Shown one piece after another: positions 19,971-31,394 of a DNA stretch of 64,000 nt. The notes beneath the pieces were generated by a model. That model had not been told where the DNA came from. It saw nothing but the letters and a program-made list of their open reading frames with translations, and made no database searches. Position numbers and translations under genes: made by a program. Positions within the stretch are counted from its first letter, which is position 1; each line of letters begins with the position of its first letter. The stretch is from positions 62,001-126,000 of the forward strand of contig NZ_CP080627.1 of NCBI RefSeq assembly GCF_025917315.1. The letters run 5' to 3'. Source of the stretch: Halomonas qaidamensis (GTDB lineage Bacteria > Pseudomonadota > Gammaproteobacteria > Pseudomonadales > Halomonadaceae).

Positions 19971-20088
19971 ATGTATATCATGCTGACATAAACGTTTTAA
20001 AACGTTTATACGTAATTGTTTTGTGATACGTCTCAAGCGTATCCGGCAATCGTTATCATTGCGAACCCCAGACTCCTTCGGGTTATAG

Positions 20089-22981
<2,893 letters not shown>

Positions 22982-23135
22982 ATAACACCCAAGGGGTCTG
23001 GTCGTAGTGATAACGAAACGAGTGTGACAACACTTAGAAAACCGGATACGCGGATTAAGCCCACCGTGATACACGACAGGCTTAAGACGAAAGAGACGCC
23101 ACAAAACACTGTCAGCATGATATGCATTACCTGTT

Positions 23136-23255
23136 ACGCCTGACGACCATAGCGAGCGTGAACCACCTGATCCCATGCCGAACTCAGCAGTGAAACCGCT
23201 TAGCGCCGATGGTAGTGTGGGGTCTCCCCATGCGAGAGTAGGTCATCGTCAGGCA
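23136..23255 (+). rRNA. rrf: 5S ribosomal RNA
   Basis: A 120-base 5S gene. The 5' CGCCTGACGACC pairs with 3' GGTCATCGTCAGGC, and the core CCATGCCGAACTCAG is intact. It lies about 155 bases after 23S. Confidence 0.93.
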
Positions 23256-23268
23256 CTTATTAAACAAG

Positions 23269-23296
23269 AAACCCAGCCACCCGGCTGGGTTTTTTG
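23269..23296 (+). terminator. Rho-independent terminator of the rRNA operon
   Basis: ACCCAGCC and GGCTGGGT form a perfect 8-bp stem with a 4-base loop, followed directly by a run of T. Confidence 0.93.
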
Positions 23297-23335
23297 TTGG
23301 TGCTTACTGCACCATTACTCCCGAGTCACCACGCC

Positions 23336-23439
23336 GTCATTCCCGAGTGGGGGTATCGGGAATCCACCTTGACCTTGGCTTGCTGAAGCCCAAAACCCCA
23401 ACTCAACATGGATTCCCGCCAAGGGCCTGCGGGAATGAC
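23336..23439. repeat. REPIN/MITE-like inverted-repeat element
   Basis: A 104-bp element bounded by GTCATTCCCG and CGGGAATGAC. Each 31-base end (23336-23366 and 23409-23439) is itself a REP-like hairpin of the form TTCCCG-N-CGGGAA ending in ATCCA or starting TGGAT, and the two ends are in inverted order. This is the layout of a REP doublet (REPIN). There is no coding region inside. REP sequences of the GTCATTCCCG type are widespread in proteobacterial intergenic DNA. Confidence 0.8.
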
Positions 23440-23488
23440 AAGAGCGGCTCGGAGGGCTGGGGCGAGTTATCGTCAGGCGCTTGTACGA

Positions 23489-23525
23489 AAATCCCCGTAA
23501 GGCTTGCGCCTTTGGGGAATTTTTT
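23489..23525. terminator. Bidirectional terminator between the rRNA operon and the SDR gene
   Basis: CCCC/GGGG and AAGGC/GCCTT stems around loop TTGC, with T-rich flanks on both strands. It lies 10 bases past the stop of the minus-strand SDR gene. Confidence 0.75.
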
Positions 23526-23534
23526 GCCTGAGAT

Positions 23535-24287
23535 TTACCATTCGATGGGTTCGCCAGCCCAATCCCAAAAACTGCCAGTATCCTCTGGTGTGCGTTTGGA
23601 AATAACGGACAGAAGCTGCTGGGCAACGAAGTCTGGCGTAAATAACTTCTCGCTGGGTACCCGAGCTTGGAAAGGCTTCGAGAGCGATGTGTCCGTGGTG
23701 CCTGGGTGCAGACATAACACAATAGATTGCTTATTTGATCGTGTCAGCTCGATTGAGATGGTCTTCATTAACATGTTATGCGCTGCTTTGCTGGCACGGT
23801 AACTGTACCAGCCGCCGTGACCGTTATCGCCAATGGATCCAACGCGTGCCGACAAGCTGGCAATGATAGATGGGTGTTTGCCTTGTAGTGATGATTTAAG
23901 TGCAGCAATTAGTAGGGCGGGAGTGGCTGCATTAACATGCATAACGTGAGCAAATGATGACTCATCTAGCTGCTCTAAACGCTTTTCAGGTTGCACATTA
24001 CGCGTATCATCATGCAGTGTGCCAATAGCATTGAAGAGCAAGTGTACGGGGCGTTTGTTTAACTGTTCGCAAAGCGCTTTGCGTCCTGTTTCTGTAGTGA
24101 TATCGGCATGAACTGTTTCTATGGAGTGTGGAATCGGCGAATCCTGAAAAGAAAGAGGCGAACGGCTTACCGCTACGACCTTTCCCACATGTGTATCAGT
24201 AAGTAATGTCCGAATAACAGCGTTGCCTATACCGCCATTAGCACCGATAACAACCGCAGTGAAGTTTTCTGGAAGGTGGGCTAGCAT
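23535..24287 (-). CDS. SDR family NAD(P)-dependent oxidoreductase (C-factor/CsgA-like)
   Basis: A 250-residue short-chain dehydrogenase/reductase. The N-terminal Rossmann motif is VVIGANGGIGNAV (a GxxGGxG variant of TGxxxGxG), NAIG stands in the NAG position, and the catalytic YxxxK is in SYRASKAAHNM with the upstream serine in IIASLSARVG. The C-terminal part with LHPGTTDTSLSKPF resembles the CsgA/C-factor subgroup. Substrate and pathway are unknown. The ATG at 24287 has GGAG 8 bases upstream; an earlier in-frame start at 24323 is less likely. It is convergent with the rRNA operon, and its own promoter lies in the short gap before flgN. Confidence 0.9.
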   Translation of the reverse strand: MLAHLPENFTAVVIGANGGIGNAVIRTLLTDTHVGKVVAVSRSPLSFQDSPIPHSIETVHADITTETGRKALCEQLNKRPVHLLFNAIGTLHDDTRNVQPEKRLEQLDESSFAHVMHVNAATPALLIAALKSSLQGKHPSIIASLSARVGSIGDNGHGGWYSYRASKAAHNMLMKTISIELTRSNKQSIVLCLHPGTTDTSLSKPFQARVPSEKLFTPDFVAQQLLSVISKRTPEDTGSFWDWAGEPIEW

Positions 24288-24385
24288 CAGTTCGGCTCCA
24301 AATGTGAATACTAATGTCCACATTGAAGCTTTTTGTATAAGTTTTGTCTATGAATGTTTGTAAATACTAAGAATAGATCTAACTA

Positions 24386-24835
24386 TTAAGCGGATGCGTT
24401 GATGCGGCCTGGTTGGGCATTATTGCGCCCGTTTGGCTTATAAAGGGTTTTTTCAGCGATTTGTCGAATGTAGTTCAGCATCTCTTGGTTGTGCTTCATT
24501 CTTAGCGATAGCATTTGACCCGTAAGCGCATTCATTCGTGAGACACGTTCGCTTTTTTCGAGCAGGCTTTCCCATGTGCTTAAACAGCCTGCATCGTTAG
24601 CCGCTTGTCTGGCACCCTGGGTACCATCTGCATAGCCAAGCTTCGTTTGCACGCTGCGGCGCAGTGTTTCGATGCGCTCTAGCTCAACTAGCAGCGCCTG
24701 TTTTTTCAGAGCAATAGTATTGAGAGCATCACCGTCAATGCTGCCTTTAGTAAGCTCTGCTTGTTCATCAGAGAGCAATAGTACTAAGTCATCAAGACGT
24801 TGTAGCTGGTCTGAAAGCAGTCGTGTAAGGCCCAT
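24386..24835 (-). CDS. flgN: Flagellar export chaperone FlgN
   Basis: A 149-residue, mostly helical protein of the FlgN family. In the cytoplasm it binds the hook-filament junction proteins FlgK and FlgL and escorts them to the export gate. No membrane segment; heptad-like helices fill residues ~1-130, and the C-terminal tail (KPNGRNNAQPGRINASA) is disordered, as usual. The match rests on the helical pattern and on position, 10 bases after flgM on the same strand. flgM-flgN would be read from the sigma-28 promoter before flgM as well as by read-through from flgA. Confidence 0.85.
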   Translation of the reverse strand: MGLTRLLSDQLQRLDDLVLLLSDEQAELTKGSIDGDALNTIALKKQALLVELERIETLRRSVQTKLGYADGTQGARQAANDAGCLSTWESLLEKSERVSRMNALTGQMLSLRMKHNQEMLNYIRQIAEKTLYKPNGRNNAQPGRINASA

Positions 24836-24845
24836 AATAGTCCGC

Positions 24846-25112
24846 TTATAACTCTTTTAAATTGGCAATTAAGCCATCAGCGATCCGGTCCGCACGAATG
24901 TCGAGTTTTCCTTCACGAATAGCTTCGCGAATTTCTTCGACCTTCGCTGTATCAATATCCTGCGAGCTATCAATATGCGCTTGGCTAAGATGCGTTGCTG
25001 AACGTGTAGCACTGTCCGCTTCAGTTGGCTTGCTGCCACTTATCTTCGGGGCTTCCTCACGTTGCTGCGCCTGATTAGAACGTAGCAACGGATTAATATT
25101 ATCAATTTTCAC
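24846..25112 (-). CDS. flgM: Anti-sigma-28 factor FlgM
   Basis: An 88-residue FlgM: short disordered N-terminus starting MKIDNINPLLR, then the conserved C-terminal sigma-binding helices (TAKVEEIREAIREGKLDI, ADRIADGLI). It holds FliA inactive in the cytoplasm until the hook is complete, and is then exported. Length is in the normal range (about 95-100). A near-perfect sigma-28 promoter lies 50 bases upstream, so FliA activates its own inhibitor. It is followed by flgN after 10 bases. Confidence 0.93.
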   Translation of the reverse strand: MKIDNINPLLRSNQAQQREEAPKISGSKPTEADSATRSATHLSQAHIDSSQDIDTAKVEEIREAIREGKLDIRADRIADGLIANLKEL

Positions 25113-25161
25113 GTTGTTTGCCTCATCGTCAACGTTGGTGCGGCATGCGCTATATAACTTA

Positions 25162-25188
25162 TTATCGGCCCGAGTAGTAAGGACTTTA
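25162..25188 (-). promoter_or_regulatory. Sigma-28 (FliA) promoter of flgMN
   Basis: On the minus strand TAAAG (25184-25188) and GCCGATAA (25162-25169) are separated by 14 bases, a full match to the FliA consensus. It lies between the flgA stop and flgM. Confidence 0.92.
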
Positions 25189-25197
25189 GTGTTTGAA

Positions 25198-25905
25198 TCA
25201 AAAATCTATCACCAATGTACCTTGGCCAATGACGCGCGCAGTGACTAATTCCCGCGTATCAAAGCGCACGCGTATACGTTCGCCTTGTGCACCATCAGAC
25301 AAGGCCTCTCCTTCGCGTGACACTCGAAAACCTGCGCCTTCTGCTATGACAGTGACACGCTGCCCTCGTTTCACCACTTGAGGCGCTTGAAGGTAATGGG
25401 ACTGGAAAGTACTGCCGCTACGAATAGGACGCTGCGCGACCATGCCAACAATGTCGTTTTGGTCAGTAAGTGCTTGGGAAGCAAGATCTCCAAGATTGCC
25501 TTCTCGTAATGTCAGCATATCACCCGTAATAAGTGTGCCTCTATCAATATCCTGCCCAGCCACGGCGTAGCTACCGATAATATCAATCTGTGCCTGTATA
25601 TACCGCACTTGACGCCGATTTTCGCCGCAGCGTACGCCAACTGACACGCGCCCGAGAGGGGGGTGATTGGCATTTGGAAAGAAGGGTTCGGGCGAAACAC
25701 AAGTAGGTAAATGAGGAGAAGGAGGCGTGATGTCGATCATCACCTCTTGCCCAAGTGCTTGGGATTCTTGGTAAAGAAATTGTTGAACGGTATCCATTAG
25801 CAGGTCATTGCTGGCATGTGCCTGCAATGAAAGGCAAAGACTGAACAACAATAATAAAAGTAGTTGCTTAAGTATCGCCAAGCAGTATTGCAGCGGATGG
25901 GGCAT
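25198..25905 (-). CDS. flgA: Flagellar basal body P-ring formation protein FlgA
   Basis: A 235-residue periplasmic chaperone for P-ring assembly. It begins with a signal peptide (hydrophobic LLLLLLFSLCLSLQ, cleavage after AHA) and ends with the SAF-type domain seen in FlgA: GQDIDRGTLITGDMLTLREG, IVGMVAQRPIRSG and the closing RVIGQGTLVIDF region. Length is typical (about 220-240). The ATG at 25905 is preferred, but no strong ribosome site is seen; a TTG at 25920 is in frame. The gene is divergent from flgB, as in enterobacteria, so the 180-base gap should hold FlhDC-dependent class 2 promoters; I could not identify the FlhDC boxes with certainty. Confidence 0.93.
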   Translation of the reverse strand: MPHPLQYCLAILKQLLLLLLFSLCLSLQAHASNDLLMDTVQQFLYQESQALGQEVMIDITPPSPHLPTCVSPEPFFPNANHPPLGRVSVGVRCGENRRQVRYIQAQIDIIGSYAVAGQDIDRGTLITGDMLTLREGNLGDLASQALTDQNDIVGMVAQRPIRSGSTFQSHYLQAPQVVKRGQRVTVIAEGAGFRVSREGEALSDGAQGERIRVRFDTRELVTARVIGQGTLVIDF

Positions 25906-26099
25906 GGGTGAGTCGCTCAATCGAAAGGAGGCGGATGATAAGCATCAGCCGTGAAGTGTAGTGCAAAAGTAGTCTGTGCATCATATGAAATGCTGGTGTA
26001 AACGGCAGCTGTTCCATGCTTTAGGCTGACGAGTCGAAGCCTATTATTCATCATCAATAATATCCACTGTATGTTGCCTCTCAGCGAACGAGGACCGGC

Positions 26100-26531
26100 A
26101 TGATTGATCAACTTGAATCTGCCTTTAATTATCACCAGCAGGCGCTGGGGCTGCGTCAAGCTCGTCACGATGTGCTGGCAGCCAATATTGCTAACGCTGA
26201 TACGCCTAACTATAAAGCGCGCGATCTTGATTTTGCCAGTGAGCTAAAGAAGGCCGTTGCGGGTAGCCAGCCACAGCAGCAACAAAATGGCGCGCTAACG
26301 CTCGCACGAACCTCAGATCGTCATCTGCAAGGGGAAGGGCCTGCTTGGCGTGGTGCAGGCAGTGCAGAGCTGCTTTATCGTGTCCCTGATCAACCTAGCC
26401 TTGATGGTAATACGGTTGATATGGATCGTGAGCGGACACAGTTTGCAGACAATGCCGTTCGTTACCAAGCTGCGCTAACTATTATGAATCGCCGAATTCA
26501 GGGCCTGAAAAACGCGATGCAGCCGGAATAA
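26100..26531 (+). CDS. flgB: Flagellar proximal rod protein FlgB
   Basis: A 143-residue rod protein. It carries the rod/hook family N-terminus (ARHDVLAANIANADTPNYKARDLDF) and the C-terminal helix (FADNAVRYQAALTIMNRRIQGLKNAM) that packs around the axial channel. It is exported by the flagellar type III system and forms the proximal rod. First gene of the flgBCDEFGHIJKL run; AGGA lies upstream of the ATG at 26100. Confidence 0.96.
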   Translation: MIDQLESAFNYHQQALGLRQARHDVLAANIANADTPNYKARDLDFASELKKAVAGSQPQQQQNGALTLARTSDRHLQGEGPAWRGAGSAELLYRVPDQPSLDGNTVDMDRERTQFADNAVRYQAALTIMNRRIQGLKNAMQPE

Positions 26532-26556
26532 TTTAGCGGTAGGAGAAAAGTAATTT

Positions 26557-26967
26557 ATGTCGATGTTTTCAGCCTTTGATATTGCTAGTTCGGCGATGAG
26601 CGCTCAAGCGCAGCGTATGAATGTTACTGCTAGCAATATGGCCAATGCCGACAGCGTTGCGGGACCTGATGGCGAGACCTATCGGGCCAAACACGTGATG
26701 TTTGAAACCCAGGCACATAATAATCGATATGGCGTCGGTGGCGTACGTGTCAATGAAGTGGTTGAAGATGACTCTCCGCTACGTTTGGAATATATGCCTA
26801 ACCACCCTGCTGCCGACGAAGAAGGGTACGTCGCCAAGTCCAATGTTGAACCCGTGCATGAAATGGTCAATATGATCTCGGCATCACGCTCCTATCAAGC
26901 CAACGTAGAAGTGTTCAACACAACGAAGCAGATGATGGTGCAGACGCTATCGCTGGGAGAGGGATAG
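26557..26967 (+). CDS. flgC: Flagellar proximal rod protein FlgC
   Basis: A 136-residue rod subunit with the N-terminal SAMSAQAQRMNVTASNMANADS motif and the C-terminal VNMISASRSYQANVEVFNTTKQMM helix, both diagnostic of FlgC. Normal family length. It joins FlgB and FlgF in the proximal rod, outside the inner membrane. It follows flgB by 25 bases, with flgD starting 2 bases after its stop, so cotranslation is likely. Confidence 0.96.
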   Translation: MSMFSAFDIASSAMSAQAQRMNVTASNMANADSVAGPDGETYRAKHVMFETQAHNNRYGVGGVRVNEVVEDDSPLRLEYMPNHPAADEEGYVAKSNVEPVHEMVNMISASRSYQANVEVFNTTKQMMVQTLSLGEG

Positions 26968-26969
26968 TC

Positions 26970-27662
26970 ATGAGTACAATCGACCCGACAACACTTTCGA
27001 CAATTAATGGCGGCGGCGGTGCCCAGTTAAAGCAAAGTGCATCAGATGAGCTGCGTAGTAGTTTTCTGACGCTACTGATTACCCAGTTGCAGAACCAAGA
27101 TCCGCTGAATCCAATGGAAAATGCGGAAATGACTTCCCAGATCGCACAAATTAATACGGTGAGTGGGATTGAGCAGTTAAATACCACGTTGGAAAGCATT
27201 ACTAGCCAAATGGATGCTAACCAAGCTCTGCAAGCAAGTGGCTTGATTGGCCAAGGCGTGATGGTGCCTGGTGACAAGGTCATGCTAGAGCAAGATAGTG
27301 AAGGAAAGCCCTATACGACGCCGTTTGGTATCGAGCTTGCTAAGCCAGCAGACCAGCTTACCGCGGTGATTGTTGGTCAAGGTGGTGAGGTGATCAGACG
27401 CTATAACTTGGGTGCGGTAGAGGCCGGCGTGCAGTCTTTCCAGTGGGACGGTAAAAACGAGCAGGGTGAAGCCGCTGCCAGTGGTCGTTATACAGTTCAG
27501 CTTGAGGCTCAAGATGCCGAAGGTGAAACGCTAGATTCAACGGCATTGAACTATGCGGTTGTTAATAGCGTGACGCCTAACGATGGTAACGGAAATGTTC
27601 GGCTGGATTTAGGCGCTATTTACGGACAGGTTCAGCTTGATCAGGTCAAACAGATTCTTTGA
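26970..27662 (+). CDS. flgD: Flagellar hook capping protein FlgD
   Basis: A 230-residue hook scaffold. The N-terminal export region contains FLTLLITQLQNQDPLNPMENAEMTSQIAQI (partly quoted), the family signature, followed by a Tudor-like/FlgD-Ig C-terminal part (VIVGQGGEVIRRYNLG, FQWDGKNEQGEA). It caps the growing hook and is lost when FlgK arrives. Length is normal. It is followed by a 75-base gap with a small hairpin before flgE. Confidence 0.96.
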   Translation: MSTIDPTTLSTINGGGGAQLKQSASDELRSSFLTLLITQLQNQDPLNPMENAEMTSQIAQINTVSGIEQLNTTLESITSQMDANQALQASGLIGQGVMVPGDKVMLEQDSEGKPYTTPFGIELAKPADQLTAVIVGQGGEVIRRYNLGAVEAGVQSFQWDGKNEQGEAAASGRYTVQLEAQDAEGETLDSTALNYAVVNSVTPNDGNGNVRLDLGAIYGQVQLDQVKQIL

Positions 27663-27697
27663 GCAACCTTCAAGTAGAACGACGTTTTTACAGTAAG

Positions 27698-27720
27698 AAC
27701 GTCTCAATGAAAAAGACGTT
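27698..27720 (+). other. Hairpin in the flgD-flgE gap
   Basis: AACGTCT and AGACGTT form a 7-bp stem around a 9-base loop, 15 bases before the flgE ribosome site. No clear T-run; it may modulate hook-protein mRNA stability or translation. Confidence 0.4.
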
Positions 27721-27737
27721 TTGATGAGGAAAGTATT

Positions 27738-29009
27738 ATGTCATTTACAACAGCTGTCGCTGGTCTTAACGCACAATCAGAGAAGCTAAACTCGGCGGGT
27801 AACAATATTGCCAACTCGCAAACGGTGGGCTACAAACGTTCTGACGTTTTGTTTGCCGATGTGTTTGCGGCCTCACGCGGCATTGGTGTTCAAGTATCAG
27901 ATGTGCGCCAGAACTTTACCCAGGGCAGCATCGAAAGTACCGGCCGTAATTTGGACTTAGCGATTTCCGGTGAAGGTTTCTACCGTCTTGAGCGTTCTAC
28001 TGGCGAAGTCGGTTATTCACGTAACGGTGAGTTCGGCATCACCGCTGCTGGCGATATCGTTAACGCCCAGGGCGATCGTTTAATGGGCTACGGTATGGAT
28101 CGAGGCGTTACCGAAGATACTGACGATCAGCAGGCGTTCCCGTTCTCAAACGTATTGGTAGGCGGAGCCCCACAAGCATTAAATGTGCCCGTTGATGACA
28201 TTCCGGCTAAAGCCACCACCGAAGTTGATGCACTACTAAACTTGGATGCTAGGGCAGTCAGTGGCCAAGATTTAAATACGCTTGAATTGGCAAATGGGGA
28301 TGAATTGGATTACCACTTTTCCAATAACTTTACTGCCTATGACTCCTTGGGTAATACCGTTAATGTCTCTACCTATTTTGAAAGGGTAGGAAACAGTAAC
28401 CAGTGGGATGTCACTGCCGTTACTAATGGGGTGGCTAGAGGCACCTTCACATTGGACTTTACGCAAAGCGGCAGATTGCAAACCGATGCGGATGGTGTTG
28501 TGACAGGCGTTAATGGCGGCAATGCTAGTGCCGTTATTGCTGGCATTCCCGGCGGTGTCGATGCAGAGCCCCTTAATCTTGAACTTAAATTCGATGGTAC
28601 CACTCAGTTTGCCGCTGACTCGTTGCAAAAAGAGTTGAGCCAAGATGGGTATACCTCTGGTGCACTGGCTGGCATTACTGTTACTGACACTGGCGTTATT
28701 CAGCGTAATTTCACCAACGGTGAAACCCGTGCAGCCGGTCAGATTGCGCTAGCTAGCTTCCGCAATGAAGAAGGACTTCAACCACTGGGTAACAACCTGT
28801 GGGCGGCGACAAATACCTCCGGTCTAGAAAACCTAGGGGCACCGGGTACTGGTCGTCTGGGTCAGATCCAAGCAGAAGCGGTAGAAGCATCTAACGTTGA
28901 CTTGGCTAGTGAGCTGGTAGATACCATTGTCGCTCAGCGCTCATACCAGGCTAACTCCAACACTATCAGCACCCAGGACGAGCTCCTGCAGACCATTATT
29001 AACCTGTAG
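27738..29009 (+). CDS. flgE: Flagellar hook protein FlgE
   Basis: A 423-residue hook subunit. The N-terminus MSFTTAVAGLNAQSEKLN and NNIANSQTVGYKRS and the C-terminus VDLASELVDTIVAQRSYQAN are the conserved D0/D1 parts; the middle is the variable surface-exposed D2 domain. E. coli FlgE is 402 residues. Export through the type III gate and polymerisation under FlgD produce the hook, whose length is set by FliK, encoded at 41.2-43.8 kb in this window. Confidence 0.96.
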   Translation: MSFTTAVAGLNAQSEKLNSAGNNIANSQTVGYKRSDVLFADVFAASRGIGVQVSDVRQNFTQGSIESTGRNLDLAISGEGFYRLERSTGEVGYSRNGEFGITAAGDIVNAQGDRLMGYGMDRGVTEDTDDQQAFPFSNVLVGGAPQALNVPVDDIPAKATTEVDALLNLDARAVSGQDLNTLELANGDELDYHFSNNFTAYDSLGNTVNVSTYFERVGNSNQWDVTAVTNGVARGTFTLDFTQSGRLQTDADGVVTGVNGGNASAVIAGIPGGVDAEPLNLELKFDGTTQFAADSLQKELSQDGYTSGALAGITVTDTGVIQRNFTNGETRAAGQIALASFRNEEGLQPLGNNLWAATNTSGLENLGAPGTGRLGQIQAEAVEASNVDLASELVDTIVAQRSYQANSNTISTQDELLQTIINL

Positions 29010-29051
29010 TCATTCGTGATAATGGCGTAATGCTGCGCTAAGGAGTCAGTT

Positions 29052-29810
29052 GTGGATCGTATGCTATATACCGCCATGAGCGGTGCTAAACACACGATGG
29101 ATCAGCAGGCAGTGATAAGTAACAATCTGTCGAACGTATCCACTGCGGGTTTTCGCGCTCAGCTACAAGCGGCACGCTCGGTGCCAGTGGAAGGCGCAGG
29201 GCTGCTTGATACGCGGGTATCGGCAGTGACCACTACCCCAGGCACTGACTTCTCGCAGGGCCCTATTGAACGCACAGGACGAATGCTTGATATCGCTATG
29301 CAGGATGATGCCTGGATGGCGGTACTCGCAGACGATGGCACCGAAACATACACGCGGCGCGGCGACCTACAGCTGGACAGTGACGGCGTACTGCTCAGTG
29401 TTGGGCGCCCTGTGATGGGCGAAGGTGGGCCTATTGCATTACCACAAGGCGCAGAAGTATTCATTGGCGCGGATGGCACCATTAGCGCTATTCCACAGGG
29501 AGAGGGACCAGAGGCATTAGTAGATGTCGGCCGGATCAAGCTGGTAACACCTGAAGCGCAGGCATTAACGCGAGGTGAAGATGGCCTATTTCGTGGGCCA
29601 CTGAATGAAGAAGGTTTTGCTGCGGTGCTGCCAGGTGATGAAGGCGCCCGAATTGTCAGTGGCGCACTAGAGGGCAGTAACGTTAGTGCCGTTGATGCCA
29701 TGGTGTCTATGATTGACGCTTCACGGCGTTATGACATGCAAATGAAAATGCTTAGCACAGCGGACGAAAACGCTCAGCGAGCTAACAGTATTCTATCTAT
29801 TCAGGGCTGA
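29052..29810 (+). CDS. flgF: Flagellar proximal rod protein FlgF
   Basis: A 252-residue rod protein with the N-terminal MDRMLYTAMSGAKHTMDQQA and NNLSNVSTAGFRAQ motif and C-terminal VDAMVSMIDASRRYDMQMKM. The GTG at 29052 is the start, with AGGAG 6 bases upstream; the ATG three codons later is less well placed. It completes the proximal rod before FlgG. It follows flgE by 42 bases. Confidence 0.95.
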   Translation: MDRMLYTAMSGAKHTMDQQAVISNNLSNVSTAGFRAQLQAARSVPVEGAGLLDTRVSAVTTTPGTDFSQGPIERTGRMLDIAMQDDAWMAVLADDGTETYTRRGDLQLDSDGVLLSVGRPVMGEGGPIALPQGAEVFIGADGTISAIPQGEGPEALVDVGRIKLVTPEAQALTRGEDGLFRGPLNEEGFAAVLPGDEGARIVSGALEGSNVSAVDAMVSMIDASRRYDMQMKMLSTADENAQRANSILSIQG

Positions 29811-29840
29811 TGGCAGTCTGTCAGTTGAGGGAACACGATA

Positions 29841-30623
29841 ATGATTAAATCCTTGTGGACCGCTAAGACGGGGCTAGAGGCTCAGCAAACAAAGTTAGAT
29901 GTACTCTCGAATAACCTAGCAAACGTAAGCACGAACGGCTTTAAACGCTCACGTCCGGTGTTTGAAGATCTGCTCTATCAAAATATGCGCCAGCCTGGCG
30001 CGCAAAATAATATTCAGGATCGTTTGCCTTCTGGTATGCAAATAGGCACCGGTGTGCGTGCGGTGGCTACGGAGCGCCTGCATACCCAAGGCGGCCTTGA
30101 GGAAACCGGGAATTCTCGCGATCTGGCGATTAATGGCGACGGCTTTTTTCAAGTGCTGCTACCTGATGGCACCGTGGGCTACACGCGGGATGGTAGTTTT
30201 CAGCTGAATGAAAACGGCCAAATGGTCACTGCTAATGGTTACCCACTTGAGCCTGCCATTTTTGTTCCCGCAAACGCGCTGTCGGTCTCCATTGGTGAAG
30301 ACGGCACTGTTAGTGTGCGCCAACCAGGTATTGCGCAAGATGCCGATATTGGTCAGATCAACGTGGCGTCGTTTATCAATCCAGCAGGCCTAGAGAGTGT
30401 TGGCGGTAACTTGTACTTAGAAACCGGTGCATCGGGCGCGCCTAACCAAAATGCCCCCGGCAATAACGGTGCTGGCAGGTTATTCCAAGGTTATGTTGAA
30501 ACCTCCAACGTGAACGTAGTTGAGGAGATGGTCAATATGATCCAAACCCAACGCGCCTACGAAATTAATAGTAAAGCGGTATCAACCAGCGACGAGATGT
30601 TAGCGCGTTTGAGCCAGCTCTAA
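29841..30623 (+). CDS. flgG: Flagellar distal rod protein FlgG
   Basis: A 260-residue rod protein, exactly the E. coli length. N-terminal [20 protein letters not shown] and [15 protein letters not shown], and C-terminal [24 protein letters not shown] are hallmarks. Residues ~46-63 contain the FlgG-specific linker ([17 protein letters not shown] in part), which stiffens the distal rod. It follows flgF by 30 bases. Confidence 0.97.
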   Translation: MIKSLWTAKTGLEAQQTKLDVLSNNLANVSTNGFKRSRPVFEDLLYQNMRQPGAQNNIQDRLPSGMQIGTGVRAVATERLHTQGGLEETGNSRDLAINGDGFFQVLLPDGTVGYTRDGSFQLNENGQMVTANGYPLEPAIFVPANALSVSIGEDGTVSVRQPGIAQDADIGQINVASFINPAGLESVGGNLYLETGASGAPNQNAPGNNGAGRLFQGYVETSNVNVVEEMVNMIQTQRAYEINSKAVSTSDEMLARLSQL

Positions 30624-30671
30624 TGTTATTGATGAGCTATTGATGAATAGGGCTTACTAACAGGTCCCAAT

Positions 30672-31361
30672 ATGTTGGATTTACACGCTGCTTTACGTCT
30701 TTTTACGTTAGTTAGTCTTACTCTTTTTATCTTAGTAGCGGCCGGTTGTGCACAAATTCCGCGTGCCTCGGTAGTGGGTGAGCAAGAGCAGATTAGTATT
30801 GTCGATCGGCCGCCGCCGATTGCTAATGGCTCCATTTATCAAGCACGCCGGGGTTACCAGCCGCTATTTGAAGATCGCCGCCCGCGATCTATTGGCGATA
30901 TTTTGACTATCGTACTTGATGAAGAGGTAAGCGCTAGCAAAAATGCTCAGTCCAACGCTAATCGTGCAGGCAATGCCAGCTTAGAGCTTGCGCAGTTGCC
31001 TGATGTGCTGGATACGTTGGCCGAGTATGGTTTCGATGTGTCGGGGGCAAGTGACTTTGCTGGTGGCGGCGGTTCCCAGGCCAATAATACCTTTACGGGC
31101 ACCATCACCGTATCGGTATTAGAAGTGATGAATAACGGTAACTTACGGGTACGCGGTGAAAAACAGATAGCGATTAACCAGGGAACAGAATTCATTCGTT
31201 TCTCTGGGGTGGTTAATCCACGCACAATTACCGCGCAAAACACCGTGCCTTCGACCCAAGTGGCAGATGCAAGAATTGAGTATGTTGGCGATGGCTATAT
31301 AAACGAAGCGCAGCACATGGGCTGGTTGCAACGCTTTTTCTTAAATGTATCGCCGTTTTAA
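30672..31361 (+). CDS. flgH: Flagellar L-ring lipoprotein FlgH
   Basis: A 229-residue outer-membrane lipoprotein. The signal sequence ends in the lipobox LVAAGC, with the lipidated cysteine at residue 26. The mature part carries the L-ring core ([41 protein letters not shown] in part) and ends [15 protein letters not shown], typical for FlgH. It forms the outer-membrane bushing around the rod. It ends one base before the nominal frame of the next ORF; flgI itself starts 33 bases further on. Confidence 0.96.
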   Translation: MLDLHAALRLFTLVSLTLFILVAAGCAQIPRASVVGEQEQISIVDRPPPIANGSIYQARRGYQPLFEDRRPRSIGDILTIVLDEEVSASKNAQSNANRAGNASLELAQLPDVLDTLAEYGFDVSGASDFAGGGGSQANNTFTGTITVSVLEVMNNGNLRVRGEKQIAINQGTEFIRFSGVVNPRTITAQNTVPSTQVADARIEYVGDGYINEAQHMGWLQRFFLNVSPF

Positions 31362-31394
31362 GTGAGTTATTCGGCCCGCGAAAAGAGACCTAGC

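Noticed and set aside
25921..26099. FlhDC boxes or sigma-28 promoter between flgA and flgB
   Set aside because: A class 2 promoter is expected here, but no sequence matched well enough to mark.
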